From IMG/VR virus record IMGVR_UViG_3300032516_000090, positions 1 to 35,175 of that record: a DNA stretch of 35,175 nt; one strand, given 5' to 3'. Shown piece by piece: positions 23,137 through 29,529 of the stretch. This stretch comes from a virus. The notes beneath the pieces were generated by a model that was not told the origin of the DNA, made no database searches, and saw only the letters and a list, made by a program, of their open reading frames with translations. Position 1 is the first letter of the stretch. The number at the start of each line of letters is the position of its first letter. The position numbers were made by a program, and so were the translations under genes.

Positions 23137-23164
23137 ACACTATCTTATATAGTGTAAATGTCAA
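23137..23164 (-). promoter_or_regulatory. leftward promoter B with inverted-repeat operator
   Basis: Minus strand: TTGACA (23159-23164), 16-bp spacer, TAGTGT (23137-23142), a weaker -10 than in promoter A. A perfect 7-bp inverted repeat, ACACTAT (23137-23143) and ATAGTGT (23149-23155) with a 5-bp spacer, covers the -10 and part of the spacer and is a probable operator. Its sequence differs from the operator of promoter A. Confidence 0.6.
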
Positions 23165-23821
23165 TCAAAATAATGTTCCTTGACTGCGTAAAGTTTCCAA
23201 TCGTTCACAGCTTGACTTGTGATAGTCCGCGTCTTTTTCTATTGCCAGAAATTCAAATTTTTCTAAATGGCAAGCACAGGCAAGCGAACCACTGCCGGAG
23301 TGAGTATCAATAATCTTGTCTCCGGTTTTAGCGTAGTTTTGTAATAGCCAACGATAAAGGGCGACGGGTTTTTGATTTGGATGTTGTAATATATCTTTTT
23401 GTTTCATATTTTCTTGAATCATACCTTGCCATTTATATTTAAACTTTCTAACCGCAGAATTAAACGAAGTCCATGCAAGTTCACAATCTGCGAAGTCTGT
23501 CAATCCGTTGTCCTTATCCCAAACAATCCAACAGCTTGAATCATGCGGAATTTTACTTATAAAATGATTAGCCCCAAATATGATTTGATTCTTTGATATT
23601 CTAAATAATTCATCAAAGTATTTTTTATCAGGTGAACAATTGTCATATTTTACTTTATCGGAATAATTTTTAGAAGCGGTTAATTTACCTCTTGTATGAT
23701 TTTTTCTGCCGTCCTCTTTTATGCCATAGGGAGGATCAATAATTCCTATATTAAAATATTTATCCGGTATCGTTGCCATAATATCCATGCAGTCAGCTAA
23801 TATAATCTCATTTAGTTTCAT
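23165..23821 (-). CDS. DNA methyltransferase, N6-adenine or N4-cytosine type
   Basis: 218 aa, GGAGG three bases before the ATG. Motif IV DPPYGI at residues 29-34. The S-adenosylmethionine-binding motif DTHSGSGSLA follows near 172-181, after HPNQKPVALYRWLL. So motif IV comes before motif I, as in beta-class enzymes. DPPY favours adenine N6 methylation. No restriction endonuclease is adjacent, so it is an orphan protective methyltransferase. The stop lies one base after the -35 of promoter B. Confidence 0.9.
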   Translation of the reverse strand: MKLNEIILADCMDIMATIPDKYFNIGIIDPPYGIKEDGRKNHTRGKLTASKNYSDKVKYDNCSPDKKYFDELFRISKNQIIFGANHFISKIPHDSSCWIVWDKDNGLTDFADCELAWTSFNSAVRKFKYKWQGMIQENMKQKDILQHPNQKPVALYRWLLQNYAKTGDKIIDTHSGSGSLACACHLEKFEFLAIEKDADYHKSSCERLETLRSQGTLF

Positions 23822-23837
23822 AATCCTCCTTAAATAA

Positions 23838-23857
23838 ACCGGGCTTTTACACCCGGC
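23838..23857 (-). terminator. short hairpin before the methyltransferase gene
   Basis: CCGGG (23839-23843) pairs with CCCGG (23852-23856), extended by a G-U pair, and the RNA continues UUUAUUU. It stands between the small membrane gene and the methyltransferase Shine-Dalgarno; a weak intrinsic terminator or attenuator. Confidence 0.55.
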
Positions 23858-23863
23858 AATAAT

Positions 23864-24022
23864 TTATATTTCTTTCTTCAGCAGTTCAACCAGTTTTTCG
23901 TTTGTAACCTTATGATGTTTTTCAATCTTTTGCAACAATGTCCATATATTCCAGATTGCCACAAACGGCATCACAGCCAGAAATATACCGAAAAGTATTA
24001 GAAATAAAATTGTAACTTGCAT
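23864..24022 (-). CDS. 52-aa single-helix membrane protein
   Basis: AAGGAG six bases before the ATG at 24020-24022. Transmembrane segment (ILFLILFGIFLAVMPFVAIW) followed by a basic amphipathic tail (QKIEKHHKVTNEKLVELLKK). The layout is similar to the protein at 16094-16261. Function unknown. Confidence 0.6.
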   Translation of the reverse strand: MQVTILFLILFGIFLAVMPFVAIWNIWTLLQKIEKHHKVTNEKLVELLKKEI

Positions 24023-24057
24023 AATTAACTCCTTATTATTTGTTTTTAAAGCTCTTT

Positions 24058-24504
24058 TTAAAATGGTATGTCGTCGTCCGAGAATGGATTGTTTTCTATG
24101 CTATCGACTTCATGCCCGTTAAAGCTGTTTTGAACGTCTTTGCGTGGCTCTGGTGAAGCCTGAGAGTCATCAGCTTTCTTTCCGTCAAGGAATTGGAAAT
24201 TATCAACAACGATTTCAATTTTAGATCGTTTTTTCCCGTCCTGATCATCCCACCTTGATTGCTGAAGAGATCCGTTGACACAGATTCTTGAACCCTTTTT
24301 GCAATACTCGGAAATAATCTCTCCTGATTTTCCCCACGCTATAAAGTCAAAATAGCTGACAGTTTCTTTTTTCTCTCCGTCTTTTGAATAGCTTTTTGAA
24401 CTTGCACCGGAAAAAGATGTAACCGATTTTCCTGAAGAAAGGTATCTGGTTTCAGTGTCTCTTGTAAGCCTTACTATTTGTGTAGTTGTGTTAATATCAT
24501 TCAT
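24058..24504 (-). CDS. ssb: single-stranded DNA-binding protein
   Basis: 148 aa. OB-fold pattern of SSB: IVRLTRDTETRYLSSGKSVT, VSYFDFIAWGKSGEIISEYC, then GSRICVNGSLQQSRWDDQDG. The C-terminal tail ends SDDDIPF, the acidic protein-interaction tip. It protects replication and recombination intermediates, next to the annealing protein and exonuclease genes. Confidence 0.94.
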   Translation of the reverse strand: MNDINTTTQIVRLTRDTETRYLSSGKSVTSFSGASSKSYSKDGEKKETVSYFDFIAWGKSGEIISEYCKKGSRICVNGSLQQSRWDDQDGKKRSKIEIVVDNFQFLDGKKADDSQASPEPRKDVQNSFNGHEVDSIENNPFSDDDIPF

Positions 24505-24528
24505 ATTTGAATGTCTCCTTAAATTTAT

Positions 24529-25572
24529 TTAAAATGAATCTGCTTGCCTCAAAAGATACATACTTATTTTATTTAGCATTTCTTTTGATTCAAGTATTAC
24601 TTTTTTAGCTTCAGCATTTGAAACATCCGGCAATTTTAAAGACTCTATGAGCTTTGAAAATTCAACTATCTTTTCTTTATCCGGTGCAAGTTTTGATTTT
24701 TTCTCTTTCTCTTCAGCTTCTTTTTTTATCCGGAGTTCTTCAGATTCTTTCTTTTTAAGCTCGTTTTGAATGCGTTCTTTTTCTGCTCTCTCTTCAGCAA
24801 GTTTTTTATCAGCTTCAGCCTTTTCTTTTGCCGCTTTTTCTCTTTCGGCTGCAAGTGCTTTTTCTCTCGCTTCTTTTTCCGCTTTCTCTTTTTTCTCTCT
24901 TTCAAGATTTTCTTTTTCAAGTTTCTTTCTTTCAATCTCTGCAAGTGCTTCCCGTTCTTCAGCTTCTTTTTTAAGCTTGATATTTTCAAGTCTGATTTTT
25001 TCCCGTTCTTCATGTTCAATCTTTTCTTTTGCAATGCGATCTTCTTCAGCTTTTTTTTCTGCGTCAATTTTCATTTGCAATTGGATCTTTGAACCGGCAA
25101 CAATTTTTAGAAAATCATCCTCTGAAATTTCAGCAAGATTTAAGCCAGATGGAATAAACTCAGAATATGGCGCGAGTTCAGATTCTCTTTTTATTCTCAA
25201 TTCAGTTTTAATCTTTTCTCTCTGGGTTTCAACAAATTTTTCCTGTTCTTCAAGATGTTTTTCAAGCGGTGCAATCATGTATTCAATCACGTTATAAACA
25301 CCCTGAACGGCTTTCCCATATCTCAAAGAGTCTTCTTTCAGTTCTTTTCTTTTTTTATCAGCACTGATTCTTATTTCTTTAAGTCTAAGCCTGCCTTCTC
25401 TCGCCTGTTTAATTTCTTCAGCCTGCGAAGCGTCAGTAACGATAATTGATTTTACTTTTTCCGCCCATTCGTTCGCCTGATTAAAAAACGGCATGAATGA
25501 ATTTTGTAGCGTTAAAGCTGTTGACTCTTCTACATGGCTTTCTTTGATTACTGTTACTAATTGGTTTTCCAT
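24529..25572 (-). CDS. long coiled-coil protein of the recombination module
   Basis: 347 aa. Residues about 30-125 are a helical N-terminal domain (ASQAEEIKQAREGRLRLKEI, then EYMIAPLEKHLEEQE). Residues about 165-300 are an extremely charged Glu/Lys/Ala coiled coil of TolA-like composition. The C-terminus (KIVEFSKLIESLKLPDVSN) is a short domain. DUF1351-like proteins with this plan sit beside phage annealing proteins and exonucleases; the activity is not known. The complementary strand gives long Phe/Ser-rich open frames that are artefacts of the composition. Confidence 0.7.
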   Translation of the reverse strand: MENQLVTVIKESHVEESTALTLQNSFMPFFNQANEWAEKVKSIIVTDASQAEEIKQAREGRLRLKEIRISADKKRKELKEDSLRYGKAVQGVYNVIEYMIAPLEKHLEEQEKFVETQREKIKTELRIKRESELAPYSEFIPSGLNLAEISEDDFLKIVAGSKIQLQMKIDAEKKAEEDRIAKEKIEHEEREKIRLENIKLKKEAEEREALAEIERKKLEKENLEREKKEKAEKEAREKALAAEREKAAKEKAEADKKLAEERAEKERIQNELKKKESEELRIKKEAEEKEKKSKLAPDKEKIVEFSKLIESLKLPDVSNAEAKKVILESKEMLNKISMYLLRQADSF

Positions 25573-25583
25573 ATATATCTCCT

Positions 25584-26207
25584 TTATTTTAATTCTCTTA
25601 CTTTTTTTTCAAGGTCATCCAATTCTTTTAAAAACAGTTTGACCTCTCCGCAAATTTCGGCAATCATTAAATCATCGCGGTCAACCCGTTTAACAAATAA
25701 TCTGAGATTTGCGGGACACCTATCATCATATGAGACAAAATCACACCAGTCACGTTCAGCACAGTACATTTGATGTTGCATCTGGTAAATATAATCTTTT
25801 TTAATCTCACCTGAAATTATAGTTTCAATGTGGGTTGATGTATTCGGGTTTTTAATTTCAATCAATCCATTTTCACCAACTAATCTATCAGGGGAACTCC
25901 CCTCCATAAGTCCGGATGGAGATTCAAAAAAGCCGCATTTATCAACAATTGAATAGGTGTTAATCTCATATGCAATAGCAGCATCATTTTCTTTGTCGAT
26001 ACCTCTTTGCATTTCGGCGCTGACATAATGCTCTGCCATTTCACCAGTTAAGCGTTCGAGCAACAACTGAAACATATAATTTTTACGGCTTGCCGATGGT
26101 GCGCCTGATTTACCTTTGCTCATTATATCGCCAACTCTGGAGCTGGTTACTTTACCTAAACGGCAAGCAATCCACTCCGGAGAGCCCTGTTCACAATCTA
26201 TCATCAT
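25584..26207 (-). CDS. YqaJ-like (lambda exonuclease family) DNA exonuclease
   Basis: 207 aa, overlapping the annealing-protein stop (ATGA). Family landmarks: GSPEWIACRLGKVTSSRVGD at the N-terminus, RGIDKENDAAIAYE, the PD-(D/E)XK core GSSPDRLVGENGLIEIKNP, and YIYQMQHQMYCAERDWCDF. The enzyme resects 5' ends so that the annealing protein can act. Confidence 0.92.
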   Translation of the reverse strand: MMIDCEQGSPEWIACRLGKVTSSRVGDIMSKGKSGAPSASRKNYMFQLLLERLTGEMAEHYVSAEMQRGIDKENDAAIAYEINTYSIVDKCGFFESPSGLMEGSSPDRLVGENGLIEIKNPNTSTHIETIISGEIKKDYIYQMQHQMYCAERDWCDFVSYDDRCPANLRLFVKRVDRDDLMIAEICGEVKLFLKELDDLEKKVRELK

Positions 26208-26833
26208 TTAAAGTCACCTCTCCTCGCAGATATAGCAAGATCAATTTCTTTCAATTCGTCATCAGTCCACGAATTTTGATTGATAAAACCCTCCAATGTT
26301 TTAAGATGGTTTAAGTCTTTAGCATTTTTAATAACCGGTAAGGCTTTGCTGATTACACCTTTTGGTTTTACTTTTGGTTCTTCCGGTTGTTCAAATTCTT
26401 TATTCATTCTCTGTACATATGAGTTATCGTCGAACAATCCTTCAAAAACATCGGAATTAAAACCAAGCCTTGAAAGTCCTTTTGTTAGTGCATCGGTTGA
26501 AATTTTCTTTGATAGATCATTTTCAACCTTATAACCGCTTTTCGTCTTTGCATAAAAAGTAATATCTGCCTGAATTGGAATTTCACCTTCAGGGAAAAAA
26601 AGAATAGCTGTATAAATCAATAATCCTTTTTCTTCAGTATCAAACATTATGGGCGTAAATTTTTGATCCCTGACTCCCCATTTCGTGCCCATTATTCCCC
26701 ATTGTTCAGTGGCATGTTTAATTTGAAATTGCGCTCCGATTGCTGTATGTTCAAACGGATATTTTACAAGCTTTGTTTCTTTTGGATTAGTTTTGCAAAC
26801 GCTATTCCAAAACTTCATATTTTCTTCTTTCAT
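26204..26833 (-). CDS. single-strand annealing recombinase (Rad52/ERF-like)
   Basis: 209 aa with GGGGGAG upstream. The central region carries QADITFYAKTKSGYKVENDL, then SKKISTDALTKGLSRLGFNS and DVFEGLFDDNSYV, a signature I know from phage annealing proteins of the Rad52-like superfamily. The C-terminus is a flexible Pro/Lys linker and a helical end. Direct coupling to the YqaJ exonuclease and nearby SSB strongly supports the role. Confidence 0.75.
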   Translation of the reverse strand: MKEENMKFWNSVCKTNPKETKLVKYPFEHTAIGAQFQIKHATEQWGIMGTKWGVRDQKFTPIMFDTEEKGLLIYTAILFFPEGEIPIQADITFYAKTKSGYKVENDLSKKISTDALTKGLSRLGFNSDVFEGLFDDNSYVQRMNKEFEQPEEPKVKPKGVISKALPVIKNAKDLNHLKTLEGFINQNSWTDDELKEIDLAISARRGDFK

Positions 26834-26991
26834 TTCTCCCCCTTGACTGTATTCTCTAAATATTCTTTACTCTTCAGGAACATATCTACCCCTTTACGGA
26901 TTGATTCAACCATCGGTTGCCCACTGTCAACCCTGTACTGATTGAGCTTAGAATGTTGCTCGTCTTTCAGGTTTACTAAAATCTTTGTCAT
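26830..26991 (-). CDS. ribbon-helix-helix DNA-binding protein
   Basis: 53 aa. A single beta strand (KILVNLKDEQHSKLNQYR) followed by two helices (QPMVESIRKGVDMFLKS), the CopG/Arc-like pattern of small transcription regulators. It overlaps its neighbours by a few bases on both sides. No toxin gene is adjacent, so it is more likely an early-gene regulator than an antitoxin. Confidence 0.7.
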   Translation of the reverse strand: MTKILVNLKDEQHSKLNQYRVDSGQPMVESIRKGVDMFLKSKEYLENTVKGEK

Positions 26992-27379
26992 TTTTCACCT
27001 TCTTTTATTAGATTTGAGATCATTTTAATATATGTGTAATACTCTGCTATTTGTTCATCTGTATAATTATTTTCTTTTCCAATTGATTCATATTTTTCAA
27101 GCCATTCATCAATAGAATGTTTTTCACAGCCGATATGAATTATTTTATCTATGTAAAAAACTGAATGGGCTGAACCGGCAATATTTAATATCGGTAATTT
27201 TATACCTTTAGCACCTCCCAGATTAGCACCTCCCATATTAGCACCTCCATATTAGCACCTCTCAGATTAGCACCTCTCAGATCAGCACCTCTATTTTTTT
27301 CAAGTGCATCTCTAATACTTCCATACTCTCCGGCGATAATAATATTACCGGTAAATCTGTTTTTAATCTCGATATTCAT
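26988..27379 (-). pseudogene. pentapeptide-repeat phage protein, frameshifted in its repeats
   Basis: From the ATG at 27377-27379 (GGAGG upstream) the frame encodes IEIKNRFTGNIIIAGEYGSI, then GADLRGANLRGANM, after which it leaves the frame and stops. The rest of the family protein continues in another frame (GGANLGGAKGIKLP, SAHSVFYIDKIIHIGCEKHS, ending at 26988). One missing base in the 15-bp repeat (ATGGAGG where the next copy has ATGGGAGG) accounts for it. Intact relatives have N-terminal part, repeats and this C-terminal part in one frame. First gene of the leftward operon. Confidence 0.82.
27215..27295 (-). repeat. 15-bp coding repeats of the pentapeptide gene
   Basis: About five near-identical 15-bp units (core GGTGCTAATMTG on the minus strand) encode RGAN/GGAN pentapeptides. 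One unit, around 27240-27250, is 14 bp and causes the frameshift. Such repeats expand, contract and slip readily. Confidence 0.8.
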
Positions 27380-27406
27380 TTAAATCTCCTCCGTTTCAAT
27401 AAATAG

Positions 27407-27435
27407 ACAATATAAATATATAATAATATAGTCAA
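27407..27435 (-). promoter_or_regulatory. leftward early promoter PL
   Basis: Minus strand: TTGACT (27430-27435), 17-bp A+T spacer, TATTGT (27407-27412), with a start predicted near 27400, 20 bases before the first early ATG. Same -10 sequence as promoter A. It should drive the whole leftward early block. Confidence 0.75.
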
Positions 27436-27473
27436 GTAAAAAACGAAATAAAATTATAAATTAAGAAAAAATC

Positions 27474-27500
27474 TTGACTTTTTGGTATGTTATATAAAAA
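27474..27500 (+). promoter_or_regulatory. candidate rightward promoter in the divergent gap
   Basis: TTGACT (27474-27479) is followed by an A+T-rich stretch with TATAAA-like hexamers, but at 13-15 bp spacing instead of 17. A rightward promoter must lie in the 27380-27527 gap; this is the best match seen. The rest of the gap is A+T-rich with no gene. Confidence 0.4.
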
Positions 27501-27527
27501 TATTGATACTGAGAGAATAAAATAAAT

Positions 27528-27746
27528 ATGATGAGCGACAAAAGAGATAAGTTTGATAAACATAGATCATTTATGAAATTTAAAGTTGAGAATATAAATG
27601 ATTCATTTTATTCAGATACTTTAAACTATATAACAGAACTTGAATTAGAAAATTCGGAATTGAAAGATGATATCGCCTATATATCAGAACAATGCGATGA
27701 CCAATTTATAAAAGATATCATAGAGAAACACAGAGCAAATGAATGA
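27528..27746 (+). CDS. 72-aa hypothetical helical protein
   Basis: First gene of the rightward block. Charged, with a C-terminal coiled coil (LNYITELELENSELKDDIAY). Two ATG codons are adjacent at the start and the Shine-Dalgarno is weak. Overlaps the next gene. No family recognised. Confidence 0.6.
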   Translation: MMSDKRDKFDKHRSFMKFKVENINDSFYSDTLNYITELELENSELKDDIAYISEQCDDQFIKDIIEKHRANE

Positions 27747-27960
27747 GTTTTACATTCCTGAAGTAAACCCCATAATAAGGGAGTTACTTAATAAGCAGAT
27801 AAAGCCTGTTGTAGTTACCGGAAAGCAGTATAGATGTAACTCTTGTAATAATTACTTTCCTGAAGATGAGACAGACCTTTATAAATATAATCCTGATAGC
27901 AATAGACGACACAGACTATGTTTAAAGTGCATACGGGATAAATCAAGGAAAATAAGATAA
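27739..27960 (+). CDS. 73-aa zinc-finger protein
   Basis: Contains YRCNSCNNYFPEDETDLYKY and RRHRLCLKCIRDKSRKIR, that is two CxxC knuckles about 30 residues apart, a treble-clef-like zinc site as found at the start of many phage HNH nucleases. No HNH motif follows, so it is a stand-alone zinc finger, perhaps a transcription or nuclease-derived factor. Overlaps the next ATG (TAATG). Confidence 0.65.
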   Translation: MNEFYIPEVNPIIRELLNKQIKPVVVTGKQYRCNSCNNYFPEDETDLYKYNPDSNRRHRLCLKCIRDKSRKIR

Positions 27961-28076
27961 TGGATAAATTTCCAGAAAACACTAAAGTTATACTTGCTTT
28001 TGGCAATGTTAATGATATGGTTGACCCGATAGATATAAAAGACATAATTAAACCGGCAATTAAAAAGGATAAATAA
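27960..28076 (+). CDS. 38-aa hypothetical protein
   Basis: ATG overlaps the upstream stop (TAATG). Sequence includes TKVILAFGNVNDMVDPIDIK. Coupling to neighbours is the only evidence of expression. Confidence 0.4.
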   Translation: MDKFPENTKVILAFGNVNDMVDPIDIKDIIKPAIKKDK

Positions 28077-28077
28077 A

Positions 28078-28281
28078 ATGCAAATAGTAGACTGCTCGGG
28101 ATGTGGCAATTGTATGGACCTCATAGAGGAAAAGAAATGCCCACGAAATGCGATATCAATGAATAAATACCATGGTTATGCAAATTGTGTAATTGACTCT
28201 AAAAAGTGTAATAACTGCGGATTGTGCAAAAAGAATATTGATTGTCTTAACGATTGCTTTACAGATGATGAAAAGGAATGA
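28078..28281 (+). CDS. ferredoxin-like protein, two cysteine clusters
   Basis: 67 aa with nine cysteines placed like a bacterial 2[4Fe-4S] ferredoxin: C6-x2-C9-x2-C12 (CSGCGNC), C21-Pro (KCPRNAI), then C44-x2-C47-x2-C50 (CNNCGLC), C56 and C60, plus C37. The CxxCxxC...CP pattern normally binds an iron-sulfur cluster and carries electrons. Its end overlaps the start of the methyltransferase gene (ATGA at 28278-28281). Phage ferredoxins are known mainly from cyanophages, so this context is unusual. A zinc-binding protein cannot be excluded. Confidence 0.65.
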   Translation: MQIVDCSGCGNCMDLIEEKKCPRNAISMNKYHGYANCVIDSKKCNNCGLCKKNIDCLNDCFTDDEKE

Positions 28282-29123
28282 ATATATTGAGTTGCTTTGA
28301 CGGAATGTCATGTGGTCAAATTGCCTTGAATAAAGCCGGCATTAAATATGATAATTACTATGCAAGTGAGATAAAAAAGCATGCCATCGCAGTAACACAA
28401 TATAATTACCCGGATACAATTCAACTTGGAGACATAACAAAAGTTAAAAGTTCAGATTTACCACAGATTGATTTATTGATAGGTGGATCACCTTGTCAGG
28501 ATTTTAGCAGAGCAAATTCAGAAAGAAAAGGTCTTGACGGTGTAAAAAGTTCTTTGTTTTATGAATTTATCAGATTATATAATGAATTGAAACCAAAATA
28601 TTTTTTACTTGAAAATGTGATAATGGAAAGTAAAGGTTATAATATTATATCTGAATTGATGGGGACAGAGCCTGTTAGAATGTGCGGAAGTTTAGTTTCG
28701 GGAGCTTTAAGAGATAGGCTTTACTGGACAAATATAGGTGATGAAGAGCTTGACTTATTCGGGAATAGAAAGTCAGCAATTCCACAACCAAAAGACAAAA
28801 AGATAAAATTAAATAATGTTTTGGAATACGGATATTCAGACAGACAAAAACACACTTGTTTAAATGTTTCATGTGGTAAAGATGCAAGTCAGAGATACAT
28901 GATTCATCGGTATAATACGACCGGAATGACAACCGTTATTTATAAAGATGAAAAAATGGATTTAAACGATGGTTTAAGATATTGCACACAAAGAGAACTT
29001 GAAAGACTGCATAATATACCTGAAGGATATACTGATATATTAAATAAATATCAGGCGGGAAATTTAATTGGTGACGGCTGGACGGTTGATATTGTATCCC
29101 ATATATTTAGTTATATAAACTAA
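28278..29123 (+). CDS. DNA (cytosine-5) methyltransferase 2
   Basis: 281 aa. Motif I SCFDGMSCGQIALNKAGI (residues 5-22), PCQ with Cys73, ENV at 112-114, DRLYWTNIGD, and the C-terminal CTQRELERLHNIPEGYT and LIGDGWTVDIVSHIF. Nearly the same motif blocks as methyltransferase 1 but with a much shorter recognition region (about residues 165-240). The two are paralogues or separate acquisitions with different specificities, on opposite strands. Translationally coupled to the ferredoxin-like gene. Confidence 0.92.
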   Translation: MNILSCFDGMSCGQIALNKAGIKYDNYYASEIKKHAIAVTQYNYPDTIQLGDITKVKSSDLPQIDLLIGGSPCQDFSRANSERKGLDGVKSSLFYEFIRLYNELKPKYFLLENVIMESKGYNIISELMGTEPVRMCGSLVSGALRDRLYWTNIGDEELDLFGNRKSAIPQPKDKKIKLNNVLEYGYSDRQKHTCLNVSCGKDASQRYMIHRYNTTGMTTVIYKDEKMDLNDGLRYCTQRELERLHNIPEGYTDILNKYQAGNLIGDGWTVDIVSHIFSYIN

Positions 29124-29165
29124 GATTAAAGGTCATGAAAATAAAAAACAACACTGGTACAACAC

Positions 29166-29495
29166 ATGACTAAAAAAGATTTAATATCTTTAAAAGATAG
29201 AACTCCTGAAGAAAGAAAAGAAATTGCTAAAAAAGGCGGTATAAAATCGGGAGAGTCAAAAAGAGAAAAGAAACTACTTTCCGAAACGATAGCTGAAGTT
29301 ATAGCAGAAATGAGTGGAGTTACTTGCGAAGAGGGTGAGACTTTAAAAGATGTTATTAAGGGCGTATTAAAACAGAAAAGCCCAGCGTCTGTTTCACTCA
29401 TAAAAGTAATGCTTGAAGCTACTGAAGGGGCAAAGCTCAAAGTTGAATCTGAATCAAAAATAATATATATGGATAAAGACGATTCCGACCTTTAA
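29166..29495 (+). CDS. terminase small subunit (TerS) candidate
   Basis: 109 aa. N-terminal LKDRTPEERKEIAKKGGIKS with a KGG-type basic motif, then KREKKLLSETIAEVIAEMSG and LKDVIKGVLKQKSPASVSLI, a helical DNA-binding/oligomerisation plan common in small terminases. It stands directly before the large subunit. The role is to recognise the packaging site on phage DNA. Confidence 0.75.
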   Translation: MTKKDLISLKDRTPEERKEIAKKGGIKSGESKREKKLLSETIAEVIAEMSGVTCEEGETLKDVIKGVLKQKSPASVSLIKVMLEATEGAKLKVESESKIIYMDKDDSDL

Positions 29496-29529
29496 TAAAA
29501 CATCGAAACAAAAAGACGCTATCCGCTTA

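Noticed and set aside
24766-25297. Long plus-strand frames opposite the coiled-coil gene (Phe/Ser-rich)
   Set aside because: They are complements of a GAA/AAA-rich coiled-coil gene, have no ribosome site and cross an operon on the other strand.
26830-26991. Ribbon-helix-helix gene as an antitoxin
   Set aside because: Neither neighbour resembles a toxin; they are an annealing protein and a pentapeptide-repeat gene.
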